Part shown: positions 10,628 to 22,990 of the stretch, one piece after another | Position numbering within the stretch: position 1 is the stretch's first letter | Layout of the letters: each line of letters starts with the position of its first letter | Assembly (NCBI GenBank): GCA_026122225.1 | Contig: JANEZZ010001959.1 | Coordinates: 2,861,501 to 2,925,500 of the forward strand | From: Heloderma charlesbogerti | Lineage: Eukaryota; Chordata; Lepidosauria; Squamata; Helodermatidae | Direction of reading: 5' to 3' | Length of the DNA stretch: 64,000 nt | Made by a program: the position numbers and the translations under genes | Notes under the pieces: generated by a model | What the model was told of the DNA's origin: nothing | Seen by the model: the letters and a program-made list of their open reading frames with translations, nothing else | Databases searched by the model: none

Positions 10628-10920
10628 TAGATTCTGAGAAAAGGAAAATTTATGCATGGCTAGCACAAAAACTACTGGACCAAACTGTCTGAAATTTGGC
10701 AGGTTCAGTCACCTCCATAGGGGTTGCCAGGTGCCCAAATTTCATGCACTTCTGTGGAATTACTGAAGAATTATAGCTCTTTGTTTTGAGAGATTTCCTT
10801 GAAAAAAGGAAATTTTACCTCCACCTAGCACAAAACTACTGGGCCAAACCGTCTGAAATTTGGCAGGTTTAGTCACCTCCATTGGGGCTGCCAGGCCGCC
10901 AGATTCCATGTATTTACCAT
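10628..10920. repeat. Segment duplicated in tandem, period about 164 bp
   Basis: Two imperfect copies share TAGCACAAAA(A)CTACTGG, GTCTGAAATTTGGCAGGTT and AGTCACCTCCAT. The shared word TAGCAC occurs at 10661 and 10825. Confidence 0.75.
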
Positions 10921-11525
10921 GAAAATGGAAACTTATAGTCATTTCTGTTTTCCAGTGCAAGACAATGGGAAAACATAAAATCTGAATAATTTGGATATCC
11001 AAATCCAAAATTTGGATCTGAAGCCAGTCAGATCCAAAGTGAATCAGGGCTGATTCAGAAGATCTGAATCGGGGGCTCCATGCACAGCCCTAATAACTAG
11101 GAACCATGGTTAAGTGAAACCTGAAGGCGAATCTGTCCAATCTTGCCTTCACAGGCATGCTGGCAGTAGAGAGGGGAGGAGGCTCATCCCTATAGCACTG
11201 AACTATGGTTTAGTGGTATATCCAAATGAGGCCCATATGCCAATCAGTGTTGATGGTATGGAGACAGTGTTGGCAAAGAAAAGGAACTACTGGAGAGCTG
11301 TGGTAATATATGTGGATATGATATGCCCCAAGAATGATCCTAAAAATGCTGACCTGCAGGTTGGGCACCTACTCATAGGTTCAGAACACTTCCTATGAGA
11401 ACATTGAGGAAATTGTTTCCAAATTTTTCAGTCATAGTGTTGACCCCTTAATTTGTTTAATTTTCCAAAAACAGAAATGTTGTGGATAAAATGGAAGAGA
11501 CTAAGTACACTTCTTTCCCATGGTA

Positions 11526-11905
11526 TGTTGGGTTCTCCACTCAGTAAGGAATGAGGCTGGAGGTCGAGGTTGAGTTAAACACCCTTTATTTCATATACTG
11601 TATATGAGGTTGTTTAGTATCTAGAGGAGCAACAACAGCCAGAAACAGACAAGATTTCTCATACATTCCTTCCTGAATCAGGACAGCCAATCACAGCTTG
11701 ATTCATATTTCACCATACATTTTGGTCAAGCAAAAAACCGTTAGTCATGCATAATCAGCAGTTAGGAAAATATCCACCATTCTATTCTAAGATTACAAAA
11801 ACAGGAAACATCAGGCATAAGCTCAAACCAACTCAGTAACTTACCACAGCCCTCAAACTAAGACATTCTGAGGCTGACCCATAGCCCTGACCTCGCTTAT
11901 CTCAA
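11526..11905 (-). mobile_element. Probable solo LTR, 5' boundary uncertain
   Basis: On the minus strand, ATGAAATAAAGGGTGTTTAA (a polyadenylation signal) lies about 60 bases before an end in ACCCAACA, as expected of an LTR. The upstream part resembles a U3 region. The 5' edge may be TGTGGTAAG at 11848 or further out. No target duplication was found and no internal coding region is present. Confidence 0.5.
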
Positions 11906-12954
11906 AGGTTGTCTGCAGGGAAAAGATCGGGTTCAAATCTCTCAGGTATTCCAAGTGTCCGGTCCCTAAATAATGATGTAAATCAGCAGTATAAAAGACT
12001 GGTTTAAATCAAATTTTATATTCATACTCCAGATGTTTCCTAAACAAATATGCTCACTAATTAGCTAAATATAGCACATATTGGTTTACAAATTATATAA
12101 ACATTTATTTCGCAACTTTTGCTCATGTAGCTCAAATGTTTTTGCATGGGAGTGTTTGAAAAGAGGAGGCAGGTATGGGCAGAGTGCTGAAGATCAGATG
12201 ACCTGCCTGAGGGGGCGTGACTGATTAGATCCCTCAGCTGTCCATTACTATCCCCAACTTCAAAGCATTCCTGAAAGGTGAGTGCCTAACATTTTTTAAA
12301 CTTCCAGGGACCAAGATACACAGCCTCCTTATGCAGTTTATTTCCAGCCTAATATCTAGCTAGCCTTAAGTGAGAGTCTAGCCTGAAATGCATGACCACA
12401 TACACTCACAAAATAAACAGAGCACAGTGATCGCAGAGGGAATTCTCCTCCAAGCCAGAATGTGAGTGTACATCTCCATTGTCATGCCTGTGAAGCCACC
12501 TGATGGAGCCTAAGGGAATAAAGAATCCCCTGTGACTCCATTTGCAGTTTAAATTATGCAATTGTTACAGCATTTTCACTAAATAAGAAGTAGCTTTTGT
12601 CTTGTTCTTCTCTAGGGTGCATTTTATTTCCATCTGCTAGGTTTCCATTTTTGGCTGTACGGACTCCGTGCTTGACTTTTCACTTGAATGTTTCTTTTTC
12701 GATAAGATTTTCTTCACCTAATTTCCACTTTTCCAGGCTATACTTCTGTAGCACCAAACTGGAATGGAAGGGGAGCAATTTTGTTTTAAAGGCATTTGTT
12801 AGCATGGGAATCGATTGTTAAAGGTGGCTTCCTAAGCACCGCAGTCACTGCTTCCCCAACATGAATTGCAGAAAACCATCTATGCTATTAGCAAAGGTGA
12901 CACCTGGTTCCTATGCCTGTGGCTAAGCAGCATATTCTGAGAACATGGAGCAGT
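11906..12954. other. No gene recognised
   Basis: AT-rich sequence with short uninformative frames. Confidence 0.5.
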
Positions 12955-13565
12955 ATATTCTGAGAACATAAGAAGAGTCATGCTGGATCAGATCAGGGGT
13001 CCAACTAGTCCAGCATTCTGTTCACGCAGTGGCCAATCAACTTCCTGTGGGAAACCCACAGGTAGGAGATGAACGCAATACCACCATCCTGTTCATATTC
13101 CTCAGCAATTGGTATACAGAGGCATACTGCCTCTGATACTGGAGGTAGCATTTAGCTGTCTTGACTAGTAGCCATTTATAGTGTTATCCTCCATGATTTA
13201 TTCTAATCCCCATTTAAAGCCATCCAAATTGGTGGCCATCACTACATCTTGTGATAGCGAATTCCATAGTTTAACTATGCACTGTACGAAGAAGCCTTTC
13301 CTTTTATCTGTCCTGAATCTCCCACCAATCACCTTCATGGGATGACCCTGGGTTCTAGAATTATGAGAGAGGGGCAAAAGTATCTATCCGCTTTCTCTGC
13401 ATCATTTTGTGCACCTCTATCATGTTTCCCCTTACTCAGCATTTTTCTAAGCTAAACAGTCCCAGATGTTGTAGCCTTTCCTCATAGGGAAGTTGCTCCA
13501 GTTCCTTGATCATTTTGGTTGCCCTTTCCTGCACCTTTTCCAACTATTCAATGACCTTTTTTAGT
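12955..13565 (-). mobile_element. CR1 LINE 3' fragment
   Basis: This is the reverse complement of the 3' part of the CR1 copy at 31.9-32.5 kb, covering the C-terminal coding end and the 3' UTR. Shared phrases include 'gtccagcattctgttcac', 'gcctctgatactggaggta' and 'ttctctgcatcattttgtgc'. The coding part is disrupted. Confidence 0.85.
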
Positions 13566-13794
13566 TTCTAGATTTAGGTACTCAAGCCAGCAAGTAACCC
13601 TGACCTGGAAGCATTTAAAAGGTTCAGGAGGTGTCACCTGACCTATCGTGGCCTATAGTTTGTTGCTAAGAGGCTTCCTTGTTGGTGTGGCTGGTCTCTC
13701 CCTGCAGCTTTCTCCTTTGGCCAGAGGTGAGTGATGGTGCACTAGCTGAATTCTCACCTGACAACTCTCATGCTCCATATGGAGGTTTGTTGTG

Positions 13795-13975
13795 AGCCAG
13801 AAAGGCTCTGATTGATAAGAGCAAAGGTTCATCTAATCCAACATCCACAGTGGCCAACCAGATGCCTCTGGGGAACCCACAAGCCAGACATGAAGGCAAC
13901 AGCTCTCTGCCATTGCTACTCCCCAGCAACTGGTACTGAAAGGTATACTGCCTCTGAAACCGAGAGACTGCATGT
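13795..13975 (-). mobile_element. CR1 LINE 3' UTR fragment
   Basis: It matches the CR1 3' UTR in reverse orientation ('catccacagtggccaaccag', 'tactgcctctgaaac'), with more divergence than the copy just upstream. Confidence 0.7.
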
Positions 13976-14303
13976 ATTCCTCATCACAATAATCACCATT
14001 CCTGTGCTAGCTATGATCAACCAGGTCTATGTGTGGTTTCTGGATAACTGGTGCTATGATTCAGAGTGCTGTTCTTCCAGATAATTTGGCTTAGGTCATA
14101 ATGCATGCAAGTCACTTGATTTCTCATAAATCGTTGACTCATTGAATGTGTTCAGTGAATTGACTCCATAGAAAAGCATGGACTTGGTGTTGCCAAGGGG
14201 TGTGACGGAAGTTCAGTGATTAATCTAAATCATGCATGCAGGTGGTCACTCAGTGTTGCCATCCTCACATGGTGAGCATGCACCTGTGAGCCAGCCCTAC
14301 CAT

Positions 14304-14833
14304 TAGGGATGTACGAAACACCCACCTGCCGTTTCGGGGGGGGGTCCACGGGGTGGGAGGCGATCCGTCCCTTTCCCCAGAATCCTCACCAGCCAGCTCT
14401 GCTCTGTGGCGATTCCATGGAGCTGCTGGCCAGCTCCGTAGCACCAGCGATACGGCCACTATTGCATACTGCTGGCTGAGGATGAGTGACTCTGGATGCC
14501 AATGCTGGCTGCTACACCATTTGCGGCCATAAAGGTCTGAGATTAAGCTAAATGCAGCTGTAAATGGCTGCATTTAGCTTAATCTAAGACCTTTATGGCC
14601 GCAAATGGCATCATGGACGCCATTTGCATCCGGAGTCACTCAGCCTCAGCCAGCAGTATGGCAATGGCGGCCATATCGCTGGTGCTACAGAGCCAGCAGT
14701 GAGGAGGATCCGGCTGGGGAGGATTCCTCAGGGAGGTGGAGGTAAGTGCTCTGTTCTTCCATGGGCTCTGGAGGCCGGATTCAAAAGAATCCGGCCTCAC
14801 TGTGGTCCATGGAGGAATTCTCTGCCATCCCTA
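14304..14833. mobile_element. Hairpin-bearing hAT-type element
   Basis: It starts TAGGGATGTACGAAAC and ends TCTCTGCCATCCCTA, with a perfect 8-bp duplication, CCTACCAT, at 14296-14303 and 14834-14841. The middle (about 14425-14695) is one long inverted repeat. It centres near 14560 on GCTAAATGCAGC answered by GCTGCATTTAGC and includes CCATTTGCGGCCATAAAGGT and its complement. A donor-like GAGGTAAGT lies at 14739-14747 facing the right end; the left counterpart (14321-14330) is weak. Confidence 0.88.
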
Positions 14834-14841
14834 CCTACCAT

Positions 14842-17290
14842 TAGGCCAAGGGCGAGGAACCTCTTTCAGCCTGAGGACCAAATATCATTTAAGACAAGCT
14901 AATAGGGGCCAAATTCCAGTGGTGGGCAGGGCTAAAAGCAAAAAGGGTGGGGCCAAAAATATACCCCCCCCCAAACCAGCCAACCAGTAGATTGTAGCTT
15001 AAAGCTCTTACTGAAAGTAACTAAGCTTTAGGAGAGGTATTTCAATCTTTTAGAATGGGGAAAAAAACTGCATGAAAGCTGGGAAACCAACAAATGTTGG
15101 GTAGTTGGGGCAAAGGGGAAGGGGGCATGGCCATCTGGGAAACCCTGGAGTATCAGTTTGGGACCACAGGAGGGCCAGATTTTGCCTCCAGCCCTCAAGT
15201 TCCCCTATGCATTTGGCAGACTGAGGCAACCACTTCAGGCAGCAGATGTTGAGGGGCAAGGAGAAAACAGAGTGGTGTGTGTCACACAGCCTGTGCCCTG
15301 TGCTCCTGAAGCCAGCCTACTGCCCTCAGATGCAGTGGAGGAGGATGGATTGTGGCCACTGCTGAAGTAAGATTCTGTTGGCAGAACAGCGATACACTTG
15401 ACGAGGCTGAGCTGTGTGAAATCCCAGCCGGAGCATGCTTTACCCTGCAGAAATCACACTGGAGACTCTGGGTCAAAGGAATACGAAAGCTGGCATGTAT
15501 TGCAGGACATACATGTTGTATAGGAGGCTCCCCAACTTGAGATGGAGAGAGACCCAAAGAGATGTCTCTTCTCTGAGAGGCAAGAGCATGAAGAAGTAGG
15601 AAGTGAAGTCAACAACCCTAATTATCAGTCTACCTTGGGAAGGAAGGTCAGCACGGATCAGAGGATAGTCTAGGAAGCTTGGAGGTCCTCTGTCTATTCT
15701 CTTTCCATGCAGACACATCTGCCTTTCTCTTTTCTCTTTGAAGCAAGCTGAGTTGCATGCACACATCCAACAGATTCAACTACCAGTCCAGCCAGGTTTT
15801 GTATATGGAACGGGGGAGGATGCCATCTTGTCCTTCACCTCAGGCAGCAAAATGTCTTGGGCCAGCCCTGAGCCAGCCCTGCTCTTGAGGCAGCCTTGAG
15901 ATTTTCAAAGTTTGCCCTCATTTACAGGATCAGGCCCATATGGTCTCGATCCCTGGTTGAAATCTTAAGAACAAAGGAACTCATCTTCCAACCCTGCAAT
16001 GCACTTTTTCCAATTCATAAATAAATAAAGGACTTGGGATGCTGCTTAGATAGGATTTTTTCCCTTTTAAAAATCTATTTATTCCCTGTTGTCATGTCGC
16101 TGAGCACAGATACAATTTTGCCTGTGCCCTCTTTTTAGCTAACAGTTCCATTACCCTCCCTTGATACTGAACTGTATACGAACAAAGAGATTTCCCCTTA
16201 CTTCTTTCAACTGGAAAAATTCTAATACATTATTGCTCAACATGTTCAGGCACGATGGTGATGAGTGCTCTGGAATGGTAGCAGAGAAGTTCTCAGGCTA
16301 AGCCCCAGTATCTGTATTTTACACAGTGTGCGAAATGGGAAAACCTTTGAATGGGTCATTTTCATCTCTGATTGCACCCCCTTTACTTTTTCAATTTCCA
16401 CAGAAGCATCTTCAGCCGGCAGGAGTTACGCAAAGAATATGGCTCTCAGAAGTCATTTGGAGACCTTGGCTTTGAGGATTGGACCGGTGAAAGATGGATA
16501 TTTGACTCTTAAAGGAAAACATTCAAGGAAAACATTCAAGGAAAACATGAATACAAAGAAGTGCAGTAATAACAGAAATTGTCCACTAAGGGGAAGGTCC
16601 CTAATTTTTCCTGAAAATACACTGGACTGTACCATTCCATTACGGGTTGGTTCCAGGATCTGCCATCTGTGAATGGAGGAGTTCCATTCATGGAAGGTCC
16701 TTCCACCTGTTTTTTGGGAATCTCCCCTCCCCCTGGTTCCAGAACTCACCCTATTCAGGAGGGTCCCCCACCCTCTGTGGCATGAGTGGGTAAAGAAGTC
16801 CACTTCTGCTAGGCCAATTGCTAATTACTAAATCTGGAACCAACCCTTAGATTTTTTTTGAAACCTCACTTTTCTTAGATCAAAGCAGTTTACAATAAAT
16901 AATGCACTGTAATGAAAATATGTATTTTTTCTGCTGTCAGTGAATACAGAAGCTCTTTTTCTGATGTGAAAAGTGTCTCCACATGGTCTTCTTTTGATGA
17001 TTCCCTGCCAGATTCATTTGTTGCTGTTTGATTGATGGTCAGTTCCAACAATATACAGGCCTTTGACTTGCACTGAATTGGGTGATTAAGCTTCAGGCTC
17101 ATCATATCTACTTCGTTTTTGTTGGGAATATTGCAACCTCGTCTGTAAGTTCCAGGAAGGGGGCAGTGCTGGCAAGCGGGCCAAGCTATGTGATCCTCTC
17201 CCTCCCTCAGCCAAGTTCTGCCACAGATACAAACTTATATAACAATGTTAAATTTAATTGAGATACTTCAGGATTATGACCTATTTCAGC
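14842..17290. other. No gene recognised; possible diverged repeats
   Basis: I see no exon or RNA gene. A stretch at about 15200-15245 (CTTCAGGCAGCAGATG) resembles one at about 18725-18745, suggesting an old shared repeat. A 14-bp tandem repeat lies at 16512-16548. Confidence 0.5.
16512..16548. repeat. Short tandem repeat, 14-bp unit
   Basis: The unit GGAAAACATTCAAG occurs about 2.6 times in a row. Confidence 0.85.
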
Positions 17291-17293
17291 TAG

Positions 17294-17505
17294 AGCCGTG
17301 CTGAAATGGCTTCTTGGAATTCTCCATTCTATTTGTGGGCAGGGAACTTGAATAGAACATTTAACCAAATTTCTCAAAGGAGAGGAGAACTTGTCCAGCT
17401 TCTCCCAGTGGTGGGTCTCACCAGCAGAGGTAGCAGGTCCTTTCTTTTTTTGTTTCATTTTGCTACAAGCAGCAGTGGCAACTGTGTTGGCCGTCTGGCT
17501 ACCAG
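17294..17505. mobile_element. 5' fragment of a TAGAGCTGTGC hAT-type element
   Basis: It matches the left and middle part of the element at 49388-51296: TAGAGCCGTGCTGAAATGGC, then 'ccaaatttctcaaagg' and 'gtgggtctcacca'. The right end is not recognisable; an LTR-like sequence follows. Confidence 0.6.
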
Positions 17506-17575
17506 TTTGTGTCCTCCATGGTATTGTTGTGAATTTCTCTTACTCACATTGGCATCCGTTCTCAGGTGGAGATTA

Positions 17576-17900
17576 TGTTGGAGAGGAACCAATAACTCAG
17601 ACACAGGTGATTCAGCAGGTGACCTTATAGGCAAGTTTATTTCCTGCTGCAGCAGGACTTCTCAGAGGGTGCACCTCTCTATCAAAAGGAGAAGTGCCTC
17701 CGTGTCGCAGCACAGAAGCTTTTATAGTCCATGTAAAAACAAGCATAGCATATGTGTAACATTGCATATTAATTAGCTCTGGTGCACATGACCTTTTCCT
17801 TCTGTGCACATGACTGCTTCATCTTTGCACTCCTTACTCTTCTGTCGTATGCAGGCACTATGGTTTGGTCTTCTAACCACACTCAGCTGTCATGAATTTC
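17576..17900 (-). mobile_element. Probable LTR, far edge uncertain
   Basis: On the minus strand a TATA box (GACTATAAAAGCTTC, plus-strand about 17716-17730) precedes an AATAAA signal (plus-strand about 17637-17643) and an end at CTCCAACA. The order and spacing fit an LTR. There is no coding region and no target duplication was found. Confidence 0.5.
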
Positions 17901-19015
17901 TTTTCTTATAATAGTATCCTAGGCCAAGTATCATTCTGAGGCGCGTGTGTGGGGGGAATGGCAGTTGCCACAAAAGACGGTGGAGAATATTTGGAGAAAA
18001 TTCCACAAAGTTGCCATCTTTTGGGGGGAAGGCGTGAAAAAGAGAAACCTCTTAGACATTTTTTCCAGAAAGAAAAGTCTTCTGAGAAATTTCAGCTTTG
18101 AGCGTTTATAGCCCTGAAATAACTGAGACAGAGATACTCTGCTTAGGTTTTAAAAGTTACACTGCAGTGCGCACTGGAAAAGGGGAACATAAAATAGTTG
18201 TCAGTTCCTATTGGGAAGCCTAATTAGGCAGGCAAATGACACAGATGATTTCACTAATTTATATGCTTTGTGACTTTTTTGTGATGAAACACTACACATA
18301 TGCAGATGCCCTTTGAGCTTTGAAGAGTTTACTGTTTGCAGCTGTAAAAGATGCAAGAGGGAATACCTTAACATATGCCAGAACTCAACAGAATGAATAA
18401 TGGCAGCATACAATGATGAGCAAAACATAAAATGGATCTTTTTTCAAAGTGTTTGTTTAAGACAGAAAAAGATTCTTTCGGTGGCAATATTCTAAAAGCA
18501 TATTAATGAATCCTCCTCACAGCATCTTTTCTCTTCAAAAGGAATAAATAAGTATTGGTATATTTAGAATTATTAAAATATGTTTCTGTTATACTGAAGT
18601 ATCAAGGTGAACCTACATACTAACATGTCATTCTGTGATTCTTTTTTGAGGCTTTTCTTTTTTTCTTTTTTGCAAAGTACAGTTGCTCACAAGGACGGCC
18701 CTCTTGCTAGGCAGAGTGAGTGACCAACTCAGGCAGCAGATGGCCATCTCACCAGACCTCCCAAAGATGCCACCTACCTGTCCTATTTATTTCCTCCCAG
18801 ATGGGCAGAAGGGAAGATCAGCTTCCTGCTGGAGAAGGAGGAGAATAAGGATGGTAGAAATGATGGTGGCAACTCTGCTGAATGTTGGGCAACCACTATC
18901 GTAGTTTCACTGCGGGGGCCGGCATTGTGGGTAAATACAATGGGGGGCACTCAGCGCTTATCAGGGGACTGCTGTATAAGGGGGCCCAGGGCAGCAGCAC
19001 CATGAGTTGTGGGCC
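17901..19015. other. No gene recognised
   Basis: Mostly AT-rich to 18660, then a GC-richer stretch that may be diverged 5' sequence of the L2 element that follows. Confidence 0.45.
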
Positions 19016-19019
19016 CTCA

Positions 19020-19845
19020 GCAGTGGAGGCTGGTGGTTCCAATGTCAGTGGGGTGTTGAAGCCGCTCGAGGTTTTAGTCAGAACTCTAATGGAGCTATGC
19101 CCCTATCTGGACAGGGATAACCTGGCTTCAGTTGTCTATGCTCTGGTAACCTCCAAGTTAGGTTACTGCAATGCACTCTAAGTGGGGCTGCCTTTGAAGA
19201 TGGTTCAGAAGCTGCAGCATGTGCAAAATGCAGCATTCCGATTGATAACTGGGACTAGAAGGTCCACACGTATAAGACTGACTCTGGCCCACTTGCACTG
19301 GCTGCTTATGCTTCCAAGCTCAATTCAAGGTGCTGGTTTTACCCTATAAAGCCCTACATGGCCTGGGACCACATTACCTGATGGCATGCCTCTCCCAAAA
19401 TGAACCTACCCGCATGCTACGTTCAGCATCTAAGGTCCTCCTCCAAGTGCCGAGCTCCAAGGGAAGCTCAGAAGGCAGCAACGAGGGAGAGGGCCTTCTC
19501 AGTGGTGCCCCCCCCATCTGTGGAATGAGCTCCCCGATGAGGTTCACCTGGCGCCAACATTATTATCTTTTTGGTGCCATGTTAAGACCGATCTGTTTTC
19601 CCAGGCATTTGGCAGCACATTATGAATTTGATCTGTCCGGGATGTGTCTTTAGTTATGACTGACAGTTCAAAGTTGTTTTTAGTTATATGTTGGTTGTGT
19701 ATATTGTCTGTGTGCTTTTATGTAAATGGCTTTTAAACTTCATATATTATATTGTATTTAATGTTTTATCTTCTGTAAACCACCCAGAGAGCTTCAGCTA
19801 TGGGGCGGTATAGAAATGTAAATCATCATCATCATCATCATCCAA
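19020..19845 (+). pseudogene. L2 LINE 3' part, broken
   Basis: The remains of an L2 reverse-transcriptase C-terminus are legible in pieces: LDRDNLASVVYALVTSKLGY near 19090-19160, then LPYKALHGLGPHYL near 19335-19380. The tail CCCAGAGAGCTTCAGCTATG and an (ATC)n run end the copy. Frameshifts separate the pieces, so no working protein could be made. Confidence 0.85.
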
Positions 19846-20599
19846 GGTGTGCATCTTGGATAGCTCCTTTAGAATAAGAATTCTGACTGGTTCTGACTGA
19901 AACCCGGAGCAGATTCAACATCCCTTGGATATCGGCGCCACTAGGCTCCACTGGCCCTCAGCAGCTGCTCAGGTTGCCGCTTCTGACTCCAGCCTTTACT
20001 GCATTGTGCATTTCATATATTCTGTGATGTTCACAGGAACAGTGGTTTAGTTCTCGTTCTGTTCATACTGAGGGTGCGTTGGTATGACTTCAGGGCAGGG
20101 CAAGCTCTCCAGCTGTGGAAAGGCACAGCACGGGTAAAGATGCCTCAGCCAAGGCACTTTTGCTGCTCCACCTGCATCATGTCCTCTCCGGTGGGGGAAG
20201 GCAAGGTGTGGGCAAACTTGTCCCCACTGAGTCGTGGGGTGTAGGAGCAATCCTCCATCCTGTTCATCAGTTGGGGTAGCTTTGTCCCACAACGTCCCCC
20301 ATTGGGGAGGACACAGTGCGGGTGACACACTTAGTGCACTACTTCCCCTCCCAATTCGGAAGAGGAGTAGCACACTAAGCAAGGGGAATCCACCAATTAT
20401 CTCTGATCAGTAATTGGAGATAACAGGGGGATTCCCCTCCCTGCCCCCCCAAACCCCCAGTAGCCTCCAGGGGGCAGGGCATGGAGAGTGGTGGTGCTTG
20501 GAATGGAAAGGGGGCCGAAGCCTCTACAAACTGGATGACAAATCTCTGAGGGCTGGATTAGGCTTGCGAGATTGAGATTCCGCATCCCTGCTCTATGAA
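19846..20599. other. No gene recognised; short palindrome
   Basis: Unclassified. At about 20380-20440, GGGGAATCC...GGATTCCCC encloses a second inverted pair (CCAATTATCTC / GAGATAA), forming a small foldback. Confidence 0.5.
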
Positions 20600-20720
20600 A
20601 GACATATTTAAATATTTTAAATATTTGTATGTTAAATGTTTTATGTTATGTTTTGTCATGTTATGAACTGCCCAGAGAGCTTTGGCTATCGGGCACTATA
20701 GAAATGTAAGAAATGAAACT
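20600..20720 (+). mobile_element. L2 LINE 3' tail
   Basis: It carries GCCCAGAGAGCTTTGGCTAT and CACTATAGAAATGTAAG, the L2 terminal sequence seen elsewhere in the window. Confidence 0.75.
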
Positions 20721-22860
20721 CACTCTGCACATAGAAAACTAGCTTTGTCTTTGTCATGCTAGTTTTCTATGTTCAGGGCAGGGTCTTTTGGTTTCCCATG
20801 GGAGCATTTAATCATTCACCATGAAGTGGTCCAGTCTAGGAAAAGGTTTTCTCTTCGATTCTGGCAATTGTATTAGCACAGTGACAATTTTTTTTCATCT
20901 ATTTCTTTTCGACCATTTGTCGAGGGAAGGGGCAAAAAGAAATTGTGCCTGAAAGTTGTGGGAAGCAATGAGAATTTCAGAGAAATTTCTCAGGGTGCTG
21001 TGCTGAAACCTCACCTGGGCTTTTGCAACCTCTGTTTCCCTGCAAAAGAGGCAGTCATTTTTCTGCCTCTTTCGCAGGGAAGTTGTGAATTTTGGAGAAA
21101 TGCCTTGGGGTACAGGGCTCCACTGCTTACCTTAGTATAAGGAGGGGTTGAGTGGTTCATGTGTGTGTGGTCTTGTTTTACCATTTTCTTATCCCCTTCT
21201 GTCATTGCATCCTCTCTGGCTGCTTGAGCTTTCTGAAAAGGCCCCTGAAGGACTTAACCAGGACTTCCTCCCTTGAGGTTTTCCAGTGTTGCTGCCGACG
21301 GTGTTCCTGAAAGCTGAGAGAGGAGTTGCTTTTGCTGTTCTCCTCCTCCTTGTTAAAAGGACTTTTTACAACAACAAAATCAAACCAAAAATTCAGGCAG
21401 ATTTGAAGACCAATAAGGATGGACATATAGAGATGTTAGAAAGGTTGACAGTTTAAAAACTGAGGACTAACACCTTTCCCAGGATTAGCGATTTCTTGAC
21501 ATAAAGTGTAACAGGGACCCCAGACTCTTTCTTTTGAAAAAGTAAAGGAGATTTCAGAAATTCTCAGTCCAGGTCTCAAGCAGAGTGCTTAATGCACATA
21601 GCTAATTAGGTCAAGAGTAAACCTCCCTTGATAGCTGAGAGCAAAGTGTACAAACTGGGACGAACAGGACCCATATGATAAACAGACAGAATGGGAATAA
21701 ATGCATTATCAGCAACTGAGAAGCAAATGGCTCCAACAGGGAATAACAATAGGAGCTAACTTCATTGACGACAAACTGTTCTTGAGCATCACTAAATTGC
21801 AATCACAGCAAAGTTCATTGCTGCGGTGTGAGTGCTGATTCTCTTCTCTGTCCCCCCGCCCCCAGATGTTTACTTCTAGAAGGCGTTTGAGCTTGAAATT
21901 TAGACCTGCCTTGCTTATCAAATTGCTAGGTATGGTGCATCCATTTAAATTTCACTAGAGGACAAAACTGATGAATTTTGACTTTGAAGCTATAGCGGGA
22001 AAATACATGAAAACATTATTTTCCTGGCACCTGTAGTTCAGAGCTTCTTATAAGCATGGTCTCTTCCTGCATTCTCATCTGCGGTTTATCACTTCTCCCC
22101 ACTCCTTTAACTCATGTATAAGCAGTTGCCTTCCATTTAGACACCACAGGGGTATTATCACTGAAAAGCGTTGAAGTCAGCTTAAAGAATCTCTTGAGTT
22201 AATGCAGAAATGAGGGCAATGTATTAATGTATCAACAGGACATCCACCGTTTAATACTTTAAACGTGTACTGCCAAAATTACAGGAGATAAAAGGCTGTT
22301 TATTGGGAGCAATTGTAGTTTTATTAAGGAATAATAGGAACCAGCAGGAAATACAGGCTTCCCTGCATAAATACTTCATAGGTGCCTTATTATATGATGA
22401 TGGGTGCTTTGGTTTATAGTGAATTTGGTGATGCTTAATGGATTAGGTTTTCCTGTATTGAGCCAGATGGATATGAAAAAGTACATTATTTTTCTTGACA
22501 CATTTTTCTGAGAGTTCTTCTTCCTACCAATGGAAGCAGCAAAAATAAAAAAAATGCCCAAGGCATGTCAAATAGTGCTAAGAAGTTTGTCTTCTTTTGC
22601 TTAGCTGGTTTCTACATTCCCTTTCTTGGCTTCCAAGGTTAAAGTAGCAATGTAACTCTGCTTTTCTGCTGCCCTCAGATGCTGCTTCAAAATAGGGTGG
22701 ATGCCAATTTTTATGCCTGAGACTTGTGATGCTTCTTTTGTGAGTCTTTCTTGGGGCCATAAAAGGATTGGAATGCCACAGACACCAAGGAGAGCTTTTA
22801 TAATCCATCTCAACAAAGAGTAGATTATGCCTTTCAGAGCAAAAGGAAGGCATGAGTCAC
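20721..22860. other. No gene recognised
   Basis: Mostly unique-looking AT-rich sequence. A 14-bp inverted pair, CATAGAAAACTAGC / GCTAGTTTTCTATG, lies at about 20730-20773. Confidence 0.5.
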
Positions 22861-22864
22861 CAAG

Positions 22865-22990
22865 CACCTGGTGAACAAATCTGGTTTCAGACAGTTTGGG
22901 AATCCTGAGTTTGAGTCCCACCTCAGTCACAGAATGGCTGAACAGCTCTGGACAAGTCATTCTATCTAAGTTTGGAATCAGTAGTATTGG
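22865..22990 (+). mobile_element. MIR-like SINE remnant
   Basis: The phrases GAGTTTGAGTCCCACCTC (box B-like) and GGACAAGTCATTCTATCTA match the tRNA-derived, core-containing SINE pattern. The copy is old and has no clear ends. Confidence 0.5.

Larger units (their letters stand above)
8876..11092. mobile_element. Long composite hAT-type element (TAGGGCTGTGCA subfamily)
   Basis: It begins TAGGGCTGTGCACTGCTTC and ends CATGCACAGCCCTA, with a perfect 8-bp duplication, ATAACTAG, at 8868-8875 and 11093-11100. Subterminal sequence is rich in short repeated words (GATCCAAAG, TCTGAAGC, TCAGA) on both sides. An outward donor-like motif lies at 9049-9057 (minus). The interior holds an LTR (9554-10005), a CR1 fragment (about 10195-10335) and a duplicated segment (10628-10920), so later insertions inflate the 2.2-kb length. 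No transposase is evident. Confidence 0.85.

Noticed and set aside
18060..18100. ATTTCAGC at about 18086 as the right target duplication of the element starting at 17294
   Set aside because: The sequence before it lacks the expected CACAGCACTA end, so the match to ATTTCAGC at 17286-17293 is probably chance.
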